Assembly (NCBI GenBank): GCA_964612185.1
Contig: CAZTCR010000008.1
Span: 25,580-89,579, forward strand
Reading direction: 5' to 3'
DNA from: UBA1447 sp964612185
Lineage (GTDB): Bacteria > Bacillota > Clostridia > Oscillospirales > Acutalibacteraceae
DNA: 64,000 nucleotides
Shown: positions 46,198 through 54,470 of the stretch, piece after piece
How the letters are laid out: each line of letters begins with the position of its first letter
How positions within the stretch are numbered: the first letter of the stretch is position 1
Translations under genes and position numbers: made by a program
Notes under the pieces: model-generated
Databases searched by the model: none
The model's input: the letters and a program-made list of their open reading frames with translations, nothing else
Told to the model about the DNA's origin: nothing

Positions 46198-46641
46198 ATG
46201 GTTGAAGTTATATCTAACAATGCGACGCAGACAGAACAATCAGGCTATAATCTTGGGAAAAGTTTAAAGAGCGGAGATTTTGTTGCGTTTTTCGGTGAAA
46301 TGGGAACCGGTAAAACCACTTTTATCAGAGGTCTTGCCGAAGGGTTAGGCATAACAGATTTTGTCAGCAGCCCAACTTTTTCACTTGTTCATGAGCATAA
46401 CGGTAGCATACCGCTTTATCATTTTGATATGTACCGCGTAAATACTTGGGAGGATTTGAATTCAACGGCATATTTTGATTATTTAGACTCGAAAGGTGTT
46501 ATTGCCGTTGAGTGGAGTGAGAACATCGAAAATGCCTTACCGCCAAAATATATCAGGGTTGAAATAGAGCTTGGTATTCATTCTGAAGAAAGACGCATTA
46601 TTATCACGGAGGTAAATCAGTTTGAAAACGCTTGCAATTGA
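46198..46641 (+). CDS. tsaE: tRNA t6A biosynthesis ATPase TsaE
   Basis: A 147-residue P-loop ATPase needed, with TsaB and TsaD, for the t6A37 modification of ANN-decoding tRNAs. Walker A is GEMGTGKTTF (about residues 38-47), and FVSSPTFSLVHEH and FDMYRV are conserved. It overlaps tsaB by 20 bases. tsaD is not in the window. Confidence 0.96.
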   Translation: MVEVISNNATQTEQSGYNLGKSLKSGDFVAFFGEMGTGKTTFIRGLAEGLGITDFVSSPTFSLVHEHNGSIPLYHFDMYRVNTWEDLNSTAYFDYLDSKGVIAVEWSENIENALPPKYIRVEIELGIHSEERRIIITEVNQFENACN

Positions 46642-47329
46642 AAGTTCTGCCCAAACATGCAGCGTTGCCTTGGTTGATAACAGCAATTTGCTCTGTGAAG
46701 TGTTTTCAAACTCAGGCCTGACGCACAGTCAGACATTGATGCGTATGGTTTCCACTGTAATCGATATAACCAAAACGGACTTTTCAACAATCGATTCCTT
46801 GTCTGTATCGATTGGTCCCGGTTCATATACCGGCATAAGAATCGGAATAGCCGCCGCCAAAGGTCTGGCGCAACCAGGTGACTTGAAATGCTTCGGCATA
46901 TCCACACTTGAGGCTATCGCATACAACCTCTATGGTTTTGACAGTATCGTATGCGCCGTTATGGATGCACGGTGCGAGCAGGTCTATACTGCATTTTTTA
47001 GATGCAATATAGACAGCGTTGTAAGGCTGACACCGGACAAAGCTATGTCAGTTGCCGAATTAATTCAAACGATTAGCAACTTTGCTTTTAAAGAACCCCT
47101 TATCCTTACCGGCGATGGCGCAAATATACTCTCTGAGTTATATACAGACGATAATCGAGATATAAAGTTAGCACCATTATCCATGCGTTACCAGCGTGCT
47201 TCAAGCGTTGCTTTGTGTGCAGCATCACACGCGGAGCAAGGATTCGTTCCGGCTGAAAAACTCTATCCCATCTATTTGCGTGCTCCTCAGGCTGAAAGAG
47301 AATTAAAAAAGGGGCGAAATATTAAATGA
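46622..47329 (+). CDS. tsaB: tRNA t6A biosynthesis protein TsaB
   Basis: A 235-residue ASKHA-fold partner of TsaD: KTLAIESSAQTCSVAL at the N terminus and the SIGPGSYTGIRIG hallmark near residue 65. TTG 46622 is 9 bases after GGAGG and lies inside tsaE. The stop overlaps the rpiB start as ATGA, so expression is coupled. Confidence 0.95.
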   Translation: MKTLAIESSAQTCSVALVDNSNLLCEVFSNSGLTHSQTLMRMVSTVIDITKTDFSTIDSLSVSIGPGSYTGIRIGIAAAKGLAQPGDLKCFGISTLEAIAYNLYGFDSIVCAVMDARCEQVYTAFFRCNIDSVVRLTPDKAMSVAELIQTISNFAFKEPLILTGDGANILSELYTDDNRDIKLAPLSMRYQRASSVALCAASHAEQGFVPAEKLYPIYLRAPQAERELKKGRNIK

Positions 47330-47778
47330 TATTTATCGGAGCGGACCATGCCGGCTTGGAACTGAAGGAATCAGTGAAGAGCTACTTGACACAACAAGGT
47401 TTGAAATTTGAAGATTGCGGAACCTATTCGTCGGATTCTTGTGATTTCGCGGTGATTGCAGGAGTAGTTGGAAGTAAAGTAGTAACGAATTATGGGAATA
47501 TCGGCTTACTTTTTTGCGGTACCGGCGTGGGTATGTCAATAGCTGCAAATAAAATTAAGGGCGTTCGCGCAGCCTGCTGTTCGGACAGCTATTCTGCAAG
47601 GATGACAAGGGAGCACAATGATGCCAATGTTTTGTGCCTTGGCAGCAGGGTTATCGGTACCGGACTGGCTTATGAACTTGTCGGTATATTCCTCAACACA
47701 AAGTTTTGCGGTGAGGAAAGACACCTAAGGAGAATACTACAAATTAACCAATTGGAAAATAATATTGATAGGAGTTAA
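47326..47778 (+). CDS. rpiB: Ribose 5-phosphate isomerase B
   Basis: A 150-residue RpiB/LacAB-fold isomerase interconverting ribulose and ribose 5-phosphate in the pentose phosphate pathway. GADHAGLELK at the N terminus and CGTGVGMSIAANKIKGVRAA near residue 65 carry the catalytic Cys and anion hole. The family also includes galactose 6-phosphate isomerase subunits, but a lone gene favours RpiB. Confidence 0.94.
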   Translation: MIFIGADHAGLELKESVKSYLTQQGLKFEDCGTYSSDSCDFAVIAGVVGSKVVTNYGNIGLLFCGTGVGMSIAANKIKGVRAACCSDSYSARMTREHNDANVLCLGSRVIGTGLAYELVGIFLNTKFCGEERHLRRILQINQLENNIDRS

Positions 47779-47780
47779 AC

Positions 47781-48410
47781 ATGGGAAGAGTAACAATAAC
47801 CAACCATCCGCTTATCCAGCACAAACTTACTTTACTAAGAGATAAGAACACGGGGTCAAAAGAGTTTAGGATTCTTGTTGGTGAAATCTCGATGCTAATG
47901 TGTTTTGAAGCAACAAGGGATTTGCCGCTGAAGGAGGTTGAAATTGAAACACCGGTTGCTATGGTTAAGGCAAGGGTGATTTCCGGCAAAAAACTGGCGT
48001 TTGTGCCGATACTTCGCGCCGGGCTCGGTATGGTTGACGGCGTACTGACGCTTGTGCCATCCGCAAGAGTCGGCCATATCGGTTTATATAGGGATCCTGA
48101 CACACTCATGCCCGTTGAATACTATTGCAAACTTCCTGCTGATGTCGGTGAACGGGAGGTAATCGTGCTCGATCCAATGCTGGCTACCGGCGGTTCAGCA
48201 ATTGACGCGATCACACAAATAAAGAAACGCGGTCCTAAATCGATTAAGTTTATGGGAATCATTGCCGCCCCGGAAGGACTGCAAGCACTTGAAAAAGCTC
48301 ATCCTGATGTTGATATATTCATTGCAGCACTTGACGAAAAACTCAATGACCATGGCTATATTGTTCCAGGTTTGGGAGATGCGGGGGACAGAATCTTTGG
48401 CACAAAATAA
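47781..48410 (+). CDS. upp: Uracil phosphoribosyltransferase
   Basis: A 209-residue enzyme of pyrimidine salvage converting uracil and PRPP to UMP. The N-terminal NHPLIQHKLTLLRD, ILRAGLGMVDG, and the PRPP loop LDPMLATGGSA are diagnostic, as is the C-terminal PGLGDAGDR. It follows rpiB by 2 bases. Salvage matters here because the de novo carAB genes look inactive. Confidence 0.97.
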   Translation: MGRVTITNHPLIQHKLTLLRDKNTGSKEFRILVGEISMLMCFEATRDLPLKEVEIETPVAMVKARVISGKKLAFVPILRAGLGMVDGVLTLVPSARVGHIGLYRDPDTLMPVEYYCKLPADVGEREVIVLDPMLATGGSAIDAITQIKKRGPKSIKFMGIIAAPEGLQALEKAHPDVDIFIAALDEKLNDHGYIVPGLGDAGDRIFGTK

Positions 48411-48413
48411 AGG

Positions 48414-48442
48414 TTGATACCGGGCTGTTCTTATGTTAAAAT
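48414..48442 (+). promoter_or_regulatory. Promoter of the SCIFF locus
   Basis: TTGATA (48414-48419) and TAAAAT (48437-48442) with a 17-base spacer, 34 bases before the peptide start. Confidence 0.65.
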
Positions 48443-48476
48443 ATTGTGGTGATCATCATATTGAAAGGGTGACTTT

Positions 48477-48614
48477 ATGAAACATATTAAAATTATCAAC
48501 AAAGCTAATCTTAAAAAGAGCGCTGAAAAAGGCGGTTGCGGAGAGTGTCAGGCATCTTGTCAATCCGCATGTAAAACATCTTGTACGGTAGCAAACCAAA
48601 AATGCGAGAAATAG
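48477..48614 (+). CDS. scfA: SCIFF ranthipeptide precursor
   Basis: A 45-residue peptide with six Cys (C21, C24, C28, C32, C36, C43). The N-terminal half (MKHIKIINKANLKK) is the leader and the C-terminal half (GGCGECQASCQSACKTSC) the core, matching the SCIFF family (six cysteines in forty-five residues) found across Clostridia. The adjacent radical-SAM enzyme forms thioether bonds from the Cys sulfurs to other residues. The biological role is unsettled; quorum-type signalling has been proposed. GAAAGGGTG precedes the ATG. Confidence 0.96.
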   Translation: MKHIKIINKANLKKSAEKGGCGECQASCQSACKTSCTVANQKCEK

Positions 48615-48626
48615 AATTCCATTCAA

Positions 48627-48654
48627 AAGGGGCGGGGCTTTTGCTCCGCCCCTT
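48627..48654 (+). terminator. Attenuator-like hairpin between scfA and scfB
   Basis: AAGGGGCGG (48627-48635) pairs with CCGCCCCTT (48646-48654), with an inner GC/GC extension, followed by GTTTTA. It would end most transcripts after the precursor and let a minority read into the maturase. Confidence 0.8.
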
Positions 48655-48673
48655 GTTTTAACGGAGAGGTCAA

Positions 48674-50032
48674 ATGTTGCACAAATACTTTCTAAATGGT
48701 TATTATATTGCACTGGATGTTAACAGCGGCGCTGTATTCAGCCTTGACGAGTGTTCATATAGTATCCTGGATTTAATTGAGCCGCCTTTAAATGCTGTAT
48801 GCCCGGAATATGTTATTCAAGGATTAAAAAGCAAATTTAGCCAGATTGAGATAACGGAATCATATGATGAGCTTTTCAATCTGTATCTTGAGGGTGTACT
48901 TTTTTCAGTCGATACATATAAAGAATTGGCCTCAAAACTCGGTCCTGCGCCGATTAAATCGATGTGCTTGAACATTGCACACGACTGTAATTTACGCTGC
49001 GGCTATTGTTTTGCATCGCAAGGTAACTTCGGCCATGGTAAGAAACTTATGTCTTTCGATATCGGAAAAGCTGCTATCGATTTTTTAATCAAGCATTCCG
49101 CCGGGAGAAAAAATCTTGAAGTGGATTTCTTTGGCGGTGAACCGTTGCTGAACTTTGATAGTGTAAAACGAATAGTAGCTTATGCCCGTAATATTGAAAA
49201 ACTGCACAATAAAAATTTTCGCTTTACGATTACAACAAATGGACTACTGCTTAATGGAGATGTAATTGATTTCATTAATCGTGAAATGTCGAATATTGTT
49301 CTTTCCATTGACGGTCGAAAAGAAATTCATGATGCATTTCGATTTGACTGCGGCGGGAAAGGGTCTTATGACAGTATACTGCCAAAATATACAGAACTGA
49401 TAAAAAGCAGAACCGGAAAAGAGTATTATGTCAGGGGCACATATACAAGATTCAACCTGGATTTTTCAAAAGATGTCGAACATCTTTATCAGCTTGGTTT
49501 TGACCAAATATCCGTTGAACCTGTTGTAACCGCCAGCAGCGAACCCTATTCCATTACCGAATATGAACTGCCGTCAATCTTTAGTGAATATGAGACACTC
49601 GCAAAAAGCATAATTGAACTTAAGAGCAGGGGACAACATATAAATTTTTTCCATTTCATGCTGGATTTAGACCAAGGGCCTTGCGCGCTAAGAAGACTTA
49701 GAGGATGCAGCTGCGGAAATGAGTATATAGCCGTTACGCCGGAGGGAGACATCTATCCATGCCATCAGTTTGTCGGGCTTGACGAGTGGAAAATGGGTAA
49801 TGTTCTCGTTGATGGCGTTAATAATGGCATAAAAGAATATTTTGCAAAAGCAACAATTTACTCAAAGGAATCTTGCGGCAACTGTTGGGCAAGATTTTAC
49901 TGCAGCGGCGGCTGCAATGCCAATAATTATCTTTATGAAGGTGACACTTTGAACCCACATAAAGTTTCGTGTGAGATTGAAAAGAAAAGACTGGAATGCG
50001 CTATTATGATTAAGGTTGCCCTTGGCAATTAA
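48674..50032 (+). CDS. scfB: SCIFF maturase, radical SAM/SPASM enzyme
   Basis: A 452-residue enzyme that installs thioether crosslinks in the SCIFF peptide. After an N-terminal recognition domain of about 100 residues, the radical SAM cluster motif CNLRCGYC has C105, C109 and C112. The C-terminal SPASM domain has the Cys set in GPCALRRLRGCSCGNEY, IYPCHQF, CGNCWARFYCSGGCNAN and a final HKVSCE, for two auxiliary 4Fe-4S clusters. GGAGAGG precedes ATG 48674. Confidence 0.96.
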   Translation: MLHKYFLNGYYIALDVNSGAVFSLDECSYSILDLIEPPLNAVCPEYVIQGLKSKFSQIEITESYDELFNLYLEGVLFSVDTYKELASKLGPAPIKSMCLNIAHDCNLRCGYCFASQGNFGHGKKLMSFDIGKAAIDFLIKHSAGRKNLEVDFFGGEPLLNFDSVKRIVAYARNIEKLHNKNFRFTITTNGLLLNGDVIDFINREMSNIVLSIDGRKEIHDAFRFDCGGKGSYDSILPKYTELIKSRTGKEYYVRGTYTRFNLDFSKDVEHLYQLGFDQISVEPVVTASSEPYSITEYELPSIFSEYETLAKSIIELKSRGQHINFFHFMLDLDQGPCALRRLRGCSCGNEYIAVTPEGDIYPCHQFVGLDEWKMGNVLVDGVNNGIKEYFAKATIYSKESCGNCWARFYCSGGCNANNYLYEGDTLNPHKVSCEIEKKRLECAIMIKVALGN

Positions 50033-50040
50033 AATATAAA

Positions 50041-50070
50041 ATCCGCTTCACAAAGATATGAAAAGCGGTT
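50041..50070. terminator. Weak terminator between convergent genes
   Basis: CCGCTT (50043-50048) and AAGCGG (50063-50068) around a 14-base loop, flanked by an A-rich left side and a TTTATA right side. The stem is short, so efficiency is uncertain. Confidence 0.45.
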
Positions 50071-50137
50071 TATACAATTCGTATAATACTTTGCACTAAT
50101 TGTTCTTGATATACACTAATGCAGGGGATAGGCACCT

Positions 50138-51136
50138 CTAAATATCGCTTCCCTTTTTATCGGGAAACTGAGTAACACTGCTTAAAGGATTACTGTCCAC
50201 GGCACCTTTTAATTGTGAATCCACAATATGTGTATATATTTCAGTGGTTGATAAATTCTCATGACCAAGTATCTCTTTAATAAGCAATATATCAACATTC
50301 CCGTGCTGATACATCAGCGTGGCGGCAGTATGACGCAATTTATGAACGGAGAATCCTTGACCGCCAAGTCCGGATTTATCCAGGAATTTTTTAACGATGT
50401 TTTCAACCGTTCTCGGATGAATTCTACGCATGTTTCTACTGATGAAAAGCGCGTTTTTATCAATAACACCATCAACGGGTCTTACAGCCAAATAACGGCT
50501 GACAGCCTTTACGCAGGCATCATTCAAATAAACAATCCTTTCCTTATTGCCCTTGCCGGTCACCTTCATTGTATTGTCCGTTCTAACGCAATTATAATTA
50601 AGCCCGACAAGTTCCGCAAGCCTTAATCCGCAGTTAAGAAAAAGAGTAATAATGCAATAATCTCTTTCCTTGTTTTTACCATCTACACAACCTAAAAGAT
50701 CCAAACTCTGCTCAAGTGTCAAATACTTTGGCAGAGATTTTTTCAATTTTGGAGAATCCAGTTCTTGTAATGGATTTTCATCCATCAGTTTCATTTGAAC
50801 GGACAGATACCGAAAGAAACGCTTGATTGCAACCGCTTTACGCGCACGCGTTGCTGCATTATTATCTCTATCGGACCTGCAATAAGATAGAAAAGTATAA
50901 GCGTCGTTAAGTGTAATAGTTTTCATGAAAGTGATATCAAGCTTCGAAATATCGATATCCTCAAAAGGTATTTCATCATGAACAATGCCTCTAGATTTTA
51001 AAATATATCTAAAGAAGGTTCTGATGTCTGAAGCATATTCATTAACAGTAAGCGGTGACTTGTTCTTGACCACATCAAGATAGAGGATATAACCCAATAC
51101 AAGCTGCGGCAATTGATCAAAATCTTCTCGTTTCAA
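50138..51136 (-). CDS. Core-type tyrosine recombinase (Xer-like)
   Basis: A 332-residue tyrosine recombinase. A SAM-like N-terminal domain (about 10-115, with KSPLTVNEYASDIRTFF) is followed by the catalytic domain with R172 (CGLRLAEL), a Lys in GKGNKER (195 or 198), H265 and R268 (HKLRH), H292 (GHENL) and the nucleophile Y301 (TEIYTH). All catalytic residues are intact. No phage, excisionase or cargo genes surround it, and the sequence style is that of the chromosomal Xer-like recombinase common in Clostridia. The start is TTG 51136. A perfect palindrome is 35 bases upstream. Confidence 0.9.
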   Translation of the reverse strand: MKREDFDQLPQLVLGYILYLDVVKNKSPLTVNEYASDIRTFFRYILKSRGIVHDEIPFEDIDISKLDITFMKTITLNDAYTFLSYCRSDRDNNAATRARKAVAIKRFFRYLSVQMKLMDENPLQELDSPKLKKSLPKYLTLEQSLDLLGCVDGKNKERDYCIITLFLNCGLRLAELVGLNYNCVRTDNTMKVTGKGNKERIVYLNDACVKAVSRYLAVRPVDGVIDKNALFISRNMRRIHPRTVENIVKKFLDKSGLGGQGFSVHKLRHTAATLMYQHGNVDILLIKEILGHENLSTTEIYTHIVDSQLKGAVDSNPLSSVTQFPDKKGSDI

Positions 51137-51171
51137 CTGGATTACCTGCTTTTTGTTATTTGAATCCCCTT

Positions 51172-51201
51172 AACTTCGCAAAACATTTCTTTTGCGAAGT
51201 T
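51172..51201. repeat. Perfect 12-6-12 palindrome, candidate recombinase site
   Basis: AACTTCGCAAAA, six-base centre CATTTC, then TTTTGCGAAGTT. Arms of 11-13 bp around a 6-8 base centre are the architecture of tyrosine-recombinase core sites such as dif and loxP. No T run follows on either strand, which argues against a terminator. It lies between the recombinase start and the AT-rich gap. Confidence 0.6.
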
Positions 51202-51736
51202 GCATCAATTGATTTACATGGTAGATTTATTATGCTCCCCCGATGATGATCTAATGAAAATCATCTGTTATGAGCATCAAAGCAAATATTCATCAATAAT
51301 TGAATTATGCTCTGTTGTGAGATATTAAGCACAGTTAAATGTTTATCTACATTGTACATAATTGATTTATATATTGTAGTCATTTTTCTTCCAATGCCGC
51401 CATAAAATATATTTAAACTTTTAAGCTGAATATGCTGAGAAAATTATTTATCATGATGAATTGTTTTGATGGGTTCATTTAGTTTTATGATAAATCAAAT
51501 CCCCTCCTTTATATTTCTCTTTTAGTTTCGGTATTTAAAGCCATAAATAGGATTCGCCTATATTGCTATTATCGCAATATTTATGTTGTATATGATATTA
51601 ATTTCTATTATCAGCATTTATTTGCTGTAGTATTAATTGTATTTGTCGTATTGCCATTCAGTCTACTATATCAACGATATAAAGGTTTTCTTTGTATAAT
51701 GCAACTTAGTTAACGCCTTTAATTAATGTGTAATTC
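51202..51736. other. AT-rich non-coding gap
   Basis: About 535 bases with no convincing reading frame on either strand. It is visibly more AT-rich than its surroundings. It contains only small hairpins (for example TATTGC 51561-51566 with GCAATA 51574-51579). I see no tRNA, no repeat array and no clear promoter. Confidence 0.6.
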
Positions 51737-53101
51737 TTATATGATTGCATCATATGCTTCTCTGATGTTTTTAACCCCAACAATTTCAATTTTATCTTTA
51801 ATGCTGTTATTAAGAGGTTTTAAATTGTGATACGGTAAAACGCACAACTTAAAGCCAAGCCTTGCCGCCTCTTTAATCCGTTGCTCACAATTACTCACAG
51901 AGCGAAGTTCTCCGGCAAGACCGATTTCTCCGAATGCAAGCGCGTCGTCTCTTACCGGCATATCTTTTAAGCTCGATATCAGTGCGATAACTGCAGGCAA
52001 ATCATTTGCCGGTTCATCCAGTTTTAATCCGCCTACGATATTGATGTATGCATCCATATTACCAAAGAAATATCCTGCTCTTTTTTCCATCACAGCAAGC
52101 AGCATGGACATCCTATTGTAATCAAAGCCTGTAGCCATTCTTCTGGGCGTTCCGAATCCTGTTGGTGTAACAAGTCCCTGCACTTCGGCAAGTATAGGGC
52201 GGGTACCTTCCATTACGCATGCAATACAGGTACCCGCAGTATTTAACGGCCGGCCTGCGATCAGCATCAGTGAGGGGTTTTGCACCTCAATTAATCCTCT
52301 GTCCAGCATCTCAAATACGCCAATTTCATTTGTCGCACCGAACCTGTTTTTAACGGCGCGTAATATCCTGTATGATAAATGCCTTTCGCCTTCAAGATAA
52401 AGAACTGCATCAACAATGTGCTCAAGAACTTTTGGCCCCGCAATGTTTCCGTCTTTGTTAACATGTCCGACAATAATGATCGGCACATTCAAATCTTTCG
52501 CGCACCGCATAAGCATGTTGGTGGATTCTCTCACTTGGGTTACACTGCCCGGAGAGGAGGCTAGCTCTGACAGACTCATCGTTTGTATAGAATCAACAAT
52601 AACGAGATTGATGTCTGCACTGCGAATATATTCTGTTATGGCTTGAATCTCTGTTTCACAAATAAACGAAAGATTCTTTGTTTTTACGCCAAGTCTGTCA
52701 GCTCTTATTTTTAATTGATGCGCCGATTCTTCGCCAGATGCATATAGTATCTTCAGCTTTTCCCCTAAGCTTTCACAAATTTGAAGTAAAATTGTTGACT
52801 TTCCGATTCCGGGATCACCGCTAAGTAAAATAAGCGATCCGGCAACGATTCCGCCGCCCAAAACCCTGTCCAGTTCTGCAAGGCCGGTTTTATAACGAAC
52901 TGATGAATCGGATGTAATCTGATCAAGCGTCAGCACGGAAGAGTTTTTATTGGACGAACGCTTCGCAGGACTTGCCTGTGGTGTTTTAAACTCCTCATTC
53001 ATGCAGTTCCATTCATTGCATCCCGGGCAGCATCCAAACCATTTAACGCTTTCAAATCCGCACTGACTGCAAACATAAATATTCTTTGATTTTGCAGGCA
53101 T
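51737..53101 (-). CDS. radA: DNA repair protein RadA
   Basis: A 454-residue RecA-like branch-migration helicase. Domains in order: an N-terminal zinc finger (CSQCGFESVKWFGCCPGC, residues 11-28), an ATPase core with Walker A GDPGIGKST near residue 95, the RadA motif KNRFG (near 252), and a C-terminal Lon-protease-like domain without catalytic residues. AGGAGA precedes the ATG. It is the last gene of the pyr-ruvX run. Confidence 0.97.
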   Translation of the reverse strand: MPAKSKNIYVCSQCGFESVKWFGCCPGCNEWNCMNEEFKTPQASPAKRSSNKNSSVLTLDQITSDSSVRYKTGLAELDRVLGGGIVAGSLILLSGDPGIGKSTILLQICESLGEKLKILYASGEESAHQLKIRADRLGVKTKNLSFICETEIQAITEYIRSADINLVIVDSIQTMSLSELASSPGSVTQVRESTNMLMRCAKDLNVPIIIVGHVNKDGNIAGPKVLEHIVDAVLYLEGERHLSYRILRAVKNRFGATNEIGVFEMLDRGLIEVQNPSLMLIAGRPLNTAGTCIACVMEGTRPILAEVQGLVTPTGFGTPRRMATGFDYNRMSMLLAVMEKRAGYFFGNMDAYINIVGGLKLDEPANDLPAVIALISSLKDMPVRDDALAFGEIGLAGELRSVSNCEQRIKEAARLGFKLCVLPYHNLKPLNNSIKDKIEIVGVKNIREAYDAII

Positions 53102-53130
53102 ACTCTTCTCCTGTTCCGATTGATAATTTG

Positions 53131-53559
53131 CTAATTACTATTTACCGCTTGCTTTCTGAAAGATATGTAATCCTGAAGAATAATCGTAGCAGCAACCGCG
53201 TCAATAATCTTTTTTCTTTTTTTTCCGCGGATGTTATTATCATTCATGGCGTGATGCGCGGAAACTGTTGTCAATCTTTCATCCCATAGTTCAACTTTTA
53301 TGCCGGTAGCCAGTTCAAGCGATTTAGCAAATTTAATACTTATCTCCGCTCTAACGCCGATACTCGAGTCCATATTCTTTGGGTATCCGACAACGATTAG
53401 TTCTACGCCTTCTTTTTTTGATATTTCTAAGATCTCTTGAATCAATAGCTTTTGATTCACTTGATTAATGACGCATAACGGAGATGCGAGCATTTCAAAT
53501 TTGTCACAAACGGCTAAACCGGTTCGGGCGTCGCCGTAATCAACAGCCATAATTCTCAT
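53131..53559 (-). CDS. ruvX: RuvX/YqgF putative pre-16S rRNA nuclease
   Basis: A 142-residue RNase H-fold protein. MAVDYGDARTGLAV near the N terminus, VVGYPKNMD, and WDERLTTVSAH with a later DAVAA supply the acidic metal ligands. E. coli YqgF processes the 5' end of 16S rRNA. ATG 53559 overlaps the pyrD stop as ATGA. In most Firmicutes it pairs with ireB, which here is at 27196. Confidence 0.94.
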   Translation of the reverse strand: MRIMAVDYGDARTGLAVCDKFEMLASPLCVINQVNQKLLIQEILEISKKEGVELIVVGYPKNMDSSIGVRAEISIKFAKSLELATGIKVELWDERLTTVSAHHAMNDNNIRGKKRKKIIDAVAATIILQDYISFRKQAVNSN

Positions 53560-54470
53560 TGCCAACACTCGACTTTCCCGACAATTTCACCGGCACATCT
53601 AATTGAGTTCGCATCTAAATAAGCGTTCAACCCATTTATAATCTTTAACGGCGTAAAAGCATCTGTAAAATTTGCAGTGCCGATTTGTATGGCAGAAGCA
53701 CCCGCCAGCATCATTTCAATGGCGTCCTGCGAAGTTGCAATCCCCCCCATCCCAATAACCGGAATCTTAACTTTTGACGCAACCTGCCATACCATCCTTA
53801 TGGCAACAGGTAAAACAGCAGGGCCGGAAAGCCCTCCTGTGTTGTTTCTCAATATAGGGCGGCGTGTATTGATATCAATTTTCATACCGGTTATCGTGTT
53901 TATCAGTGATACAGCATCCGCGCCGGCAGCTTCCGCAGCAATGGCAATTTCTCCAATATCGGTAACATTTGGCGACAACTTGACAATAAGGGGTTTATTG
54001 CATTCCTTTTTAACAAGTTTTGTTATTTTATCTACACCCCGGCAACTGGTGCCAAAAGATATTCCGCCTTTTTTGACATTGGGGCAGGATATATTCAATT
54101 CAATCATATCAACATCTGTTGCGCTTAATCGCGCTGCAAGACTGCAGTAATCTCTATGCGTACTGCCTGCGATATTCACAATTACAACGGTATTTTGCTG
54201 TTTAAGCCACGGCAGAGTGTTTGAAACAAAGTATTCTACTCCAGGATTTTGAAGGCCAACGCTGTTGAGAATTCCTGAGGGAGTTTCGGCTATTCTCGGC
54301 GGAGGATTACCTGCGCGTTCTTGCAAGGTCAGCCCCTTGCATGCGATTCCACCTAAAGCTTCAAGCTTGAACAATTCATTATATTCCTGGCCAAACCCGT
54401 ATGTGCCAGAGGCTGATATTACAGGATTCTTAAAGCGAACACCTGCAATCACCGTGGTTAAATCGGCCAT
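53556..54470 (-). CDS. pyrD: Dihydroorotate dehydrogenase B, catalytic subunit
   Basis: A 304-residue class 1B FMN enzyme oxidising dihydroorotate to orotate, with NAD as acceptor through PyrK. The catalytic Cys is in ELNISCPNV, with further matches ISASGTYGFG, ADAVSLINT and the phosphate-binding GMGGIATSQDA. It is intact by eye. The start overlaps the pyrK stop (TAATG), as expected for a PyrDK complex. Confidence 0.96.
   Translation of the reverse strand: MADLTTVIAGVRFKNPVISASGTYGFGQEYNELFKLEALGGIACKGLTLQERAGNPPPRIAETPSGILNSVGLQNPGVEYFVSNTLPWLKQQNTVVIVNIAGSTHRDYCSLAARLSATDVDMIELNISCPNVKKGGISFGTSCRGVDKITKLVKKECNKPLIVKLSPNVTDIGEIAIAAEAAGADAVSLINTITGMKIDINTRRPILRNNTGGLSGPAVLPVAIRMVWQVASKVKIPVIGMGGIATSQDAIEMMLAGASAIQIGTANFTDAFTPLKIINGLNAYLDANSIRCAGEIVGKVECWQ

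Noticed and set aside
50138..51201. Integrated mobile element defined by the tyrosine recombinase
   Set aside because: There are no excisionase, phage, transfer or cargo genes, no tRNA target and no flanking direct repeats; the recombinase looks like a core Xer-type gene.
51561..51579. Small hairpin TATTGC/GCAATA in the AT-rich gap
   Set aside because: Six pairs in AT-rich sequence with no tail or conservation evidence; not enough for a feature.
53677..54150. Open frame of 157 codons on the + strand inside pyrD
   Set aside because: Antisense shadow; no initiation signals and no recognisable motifs.
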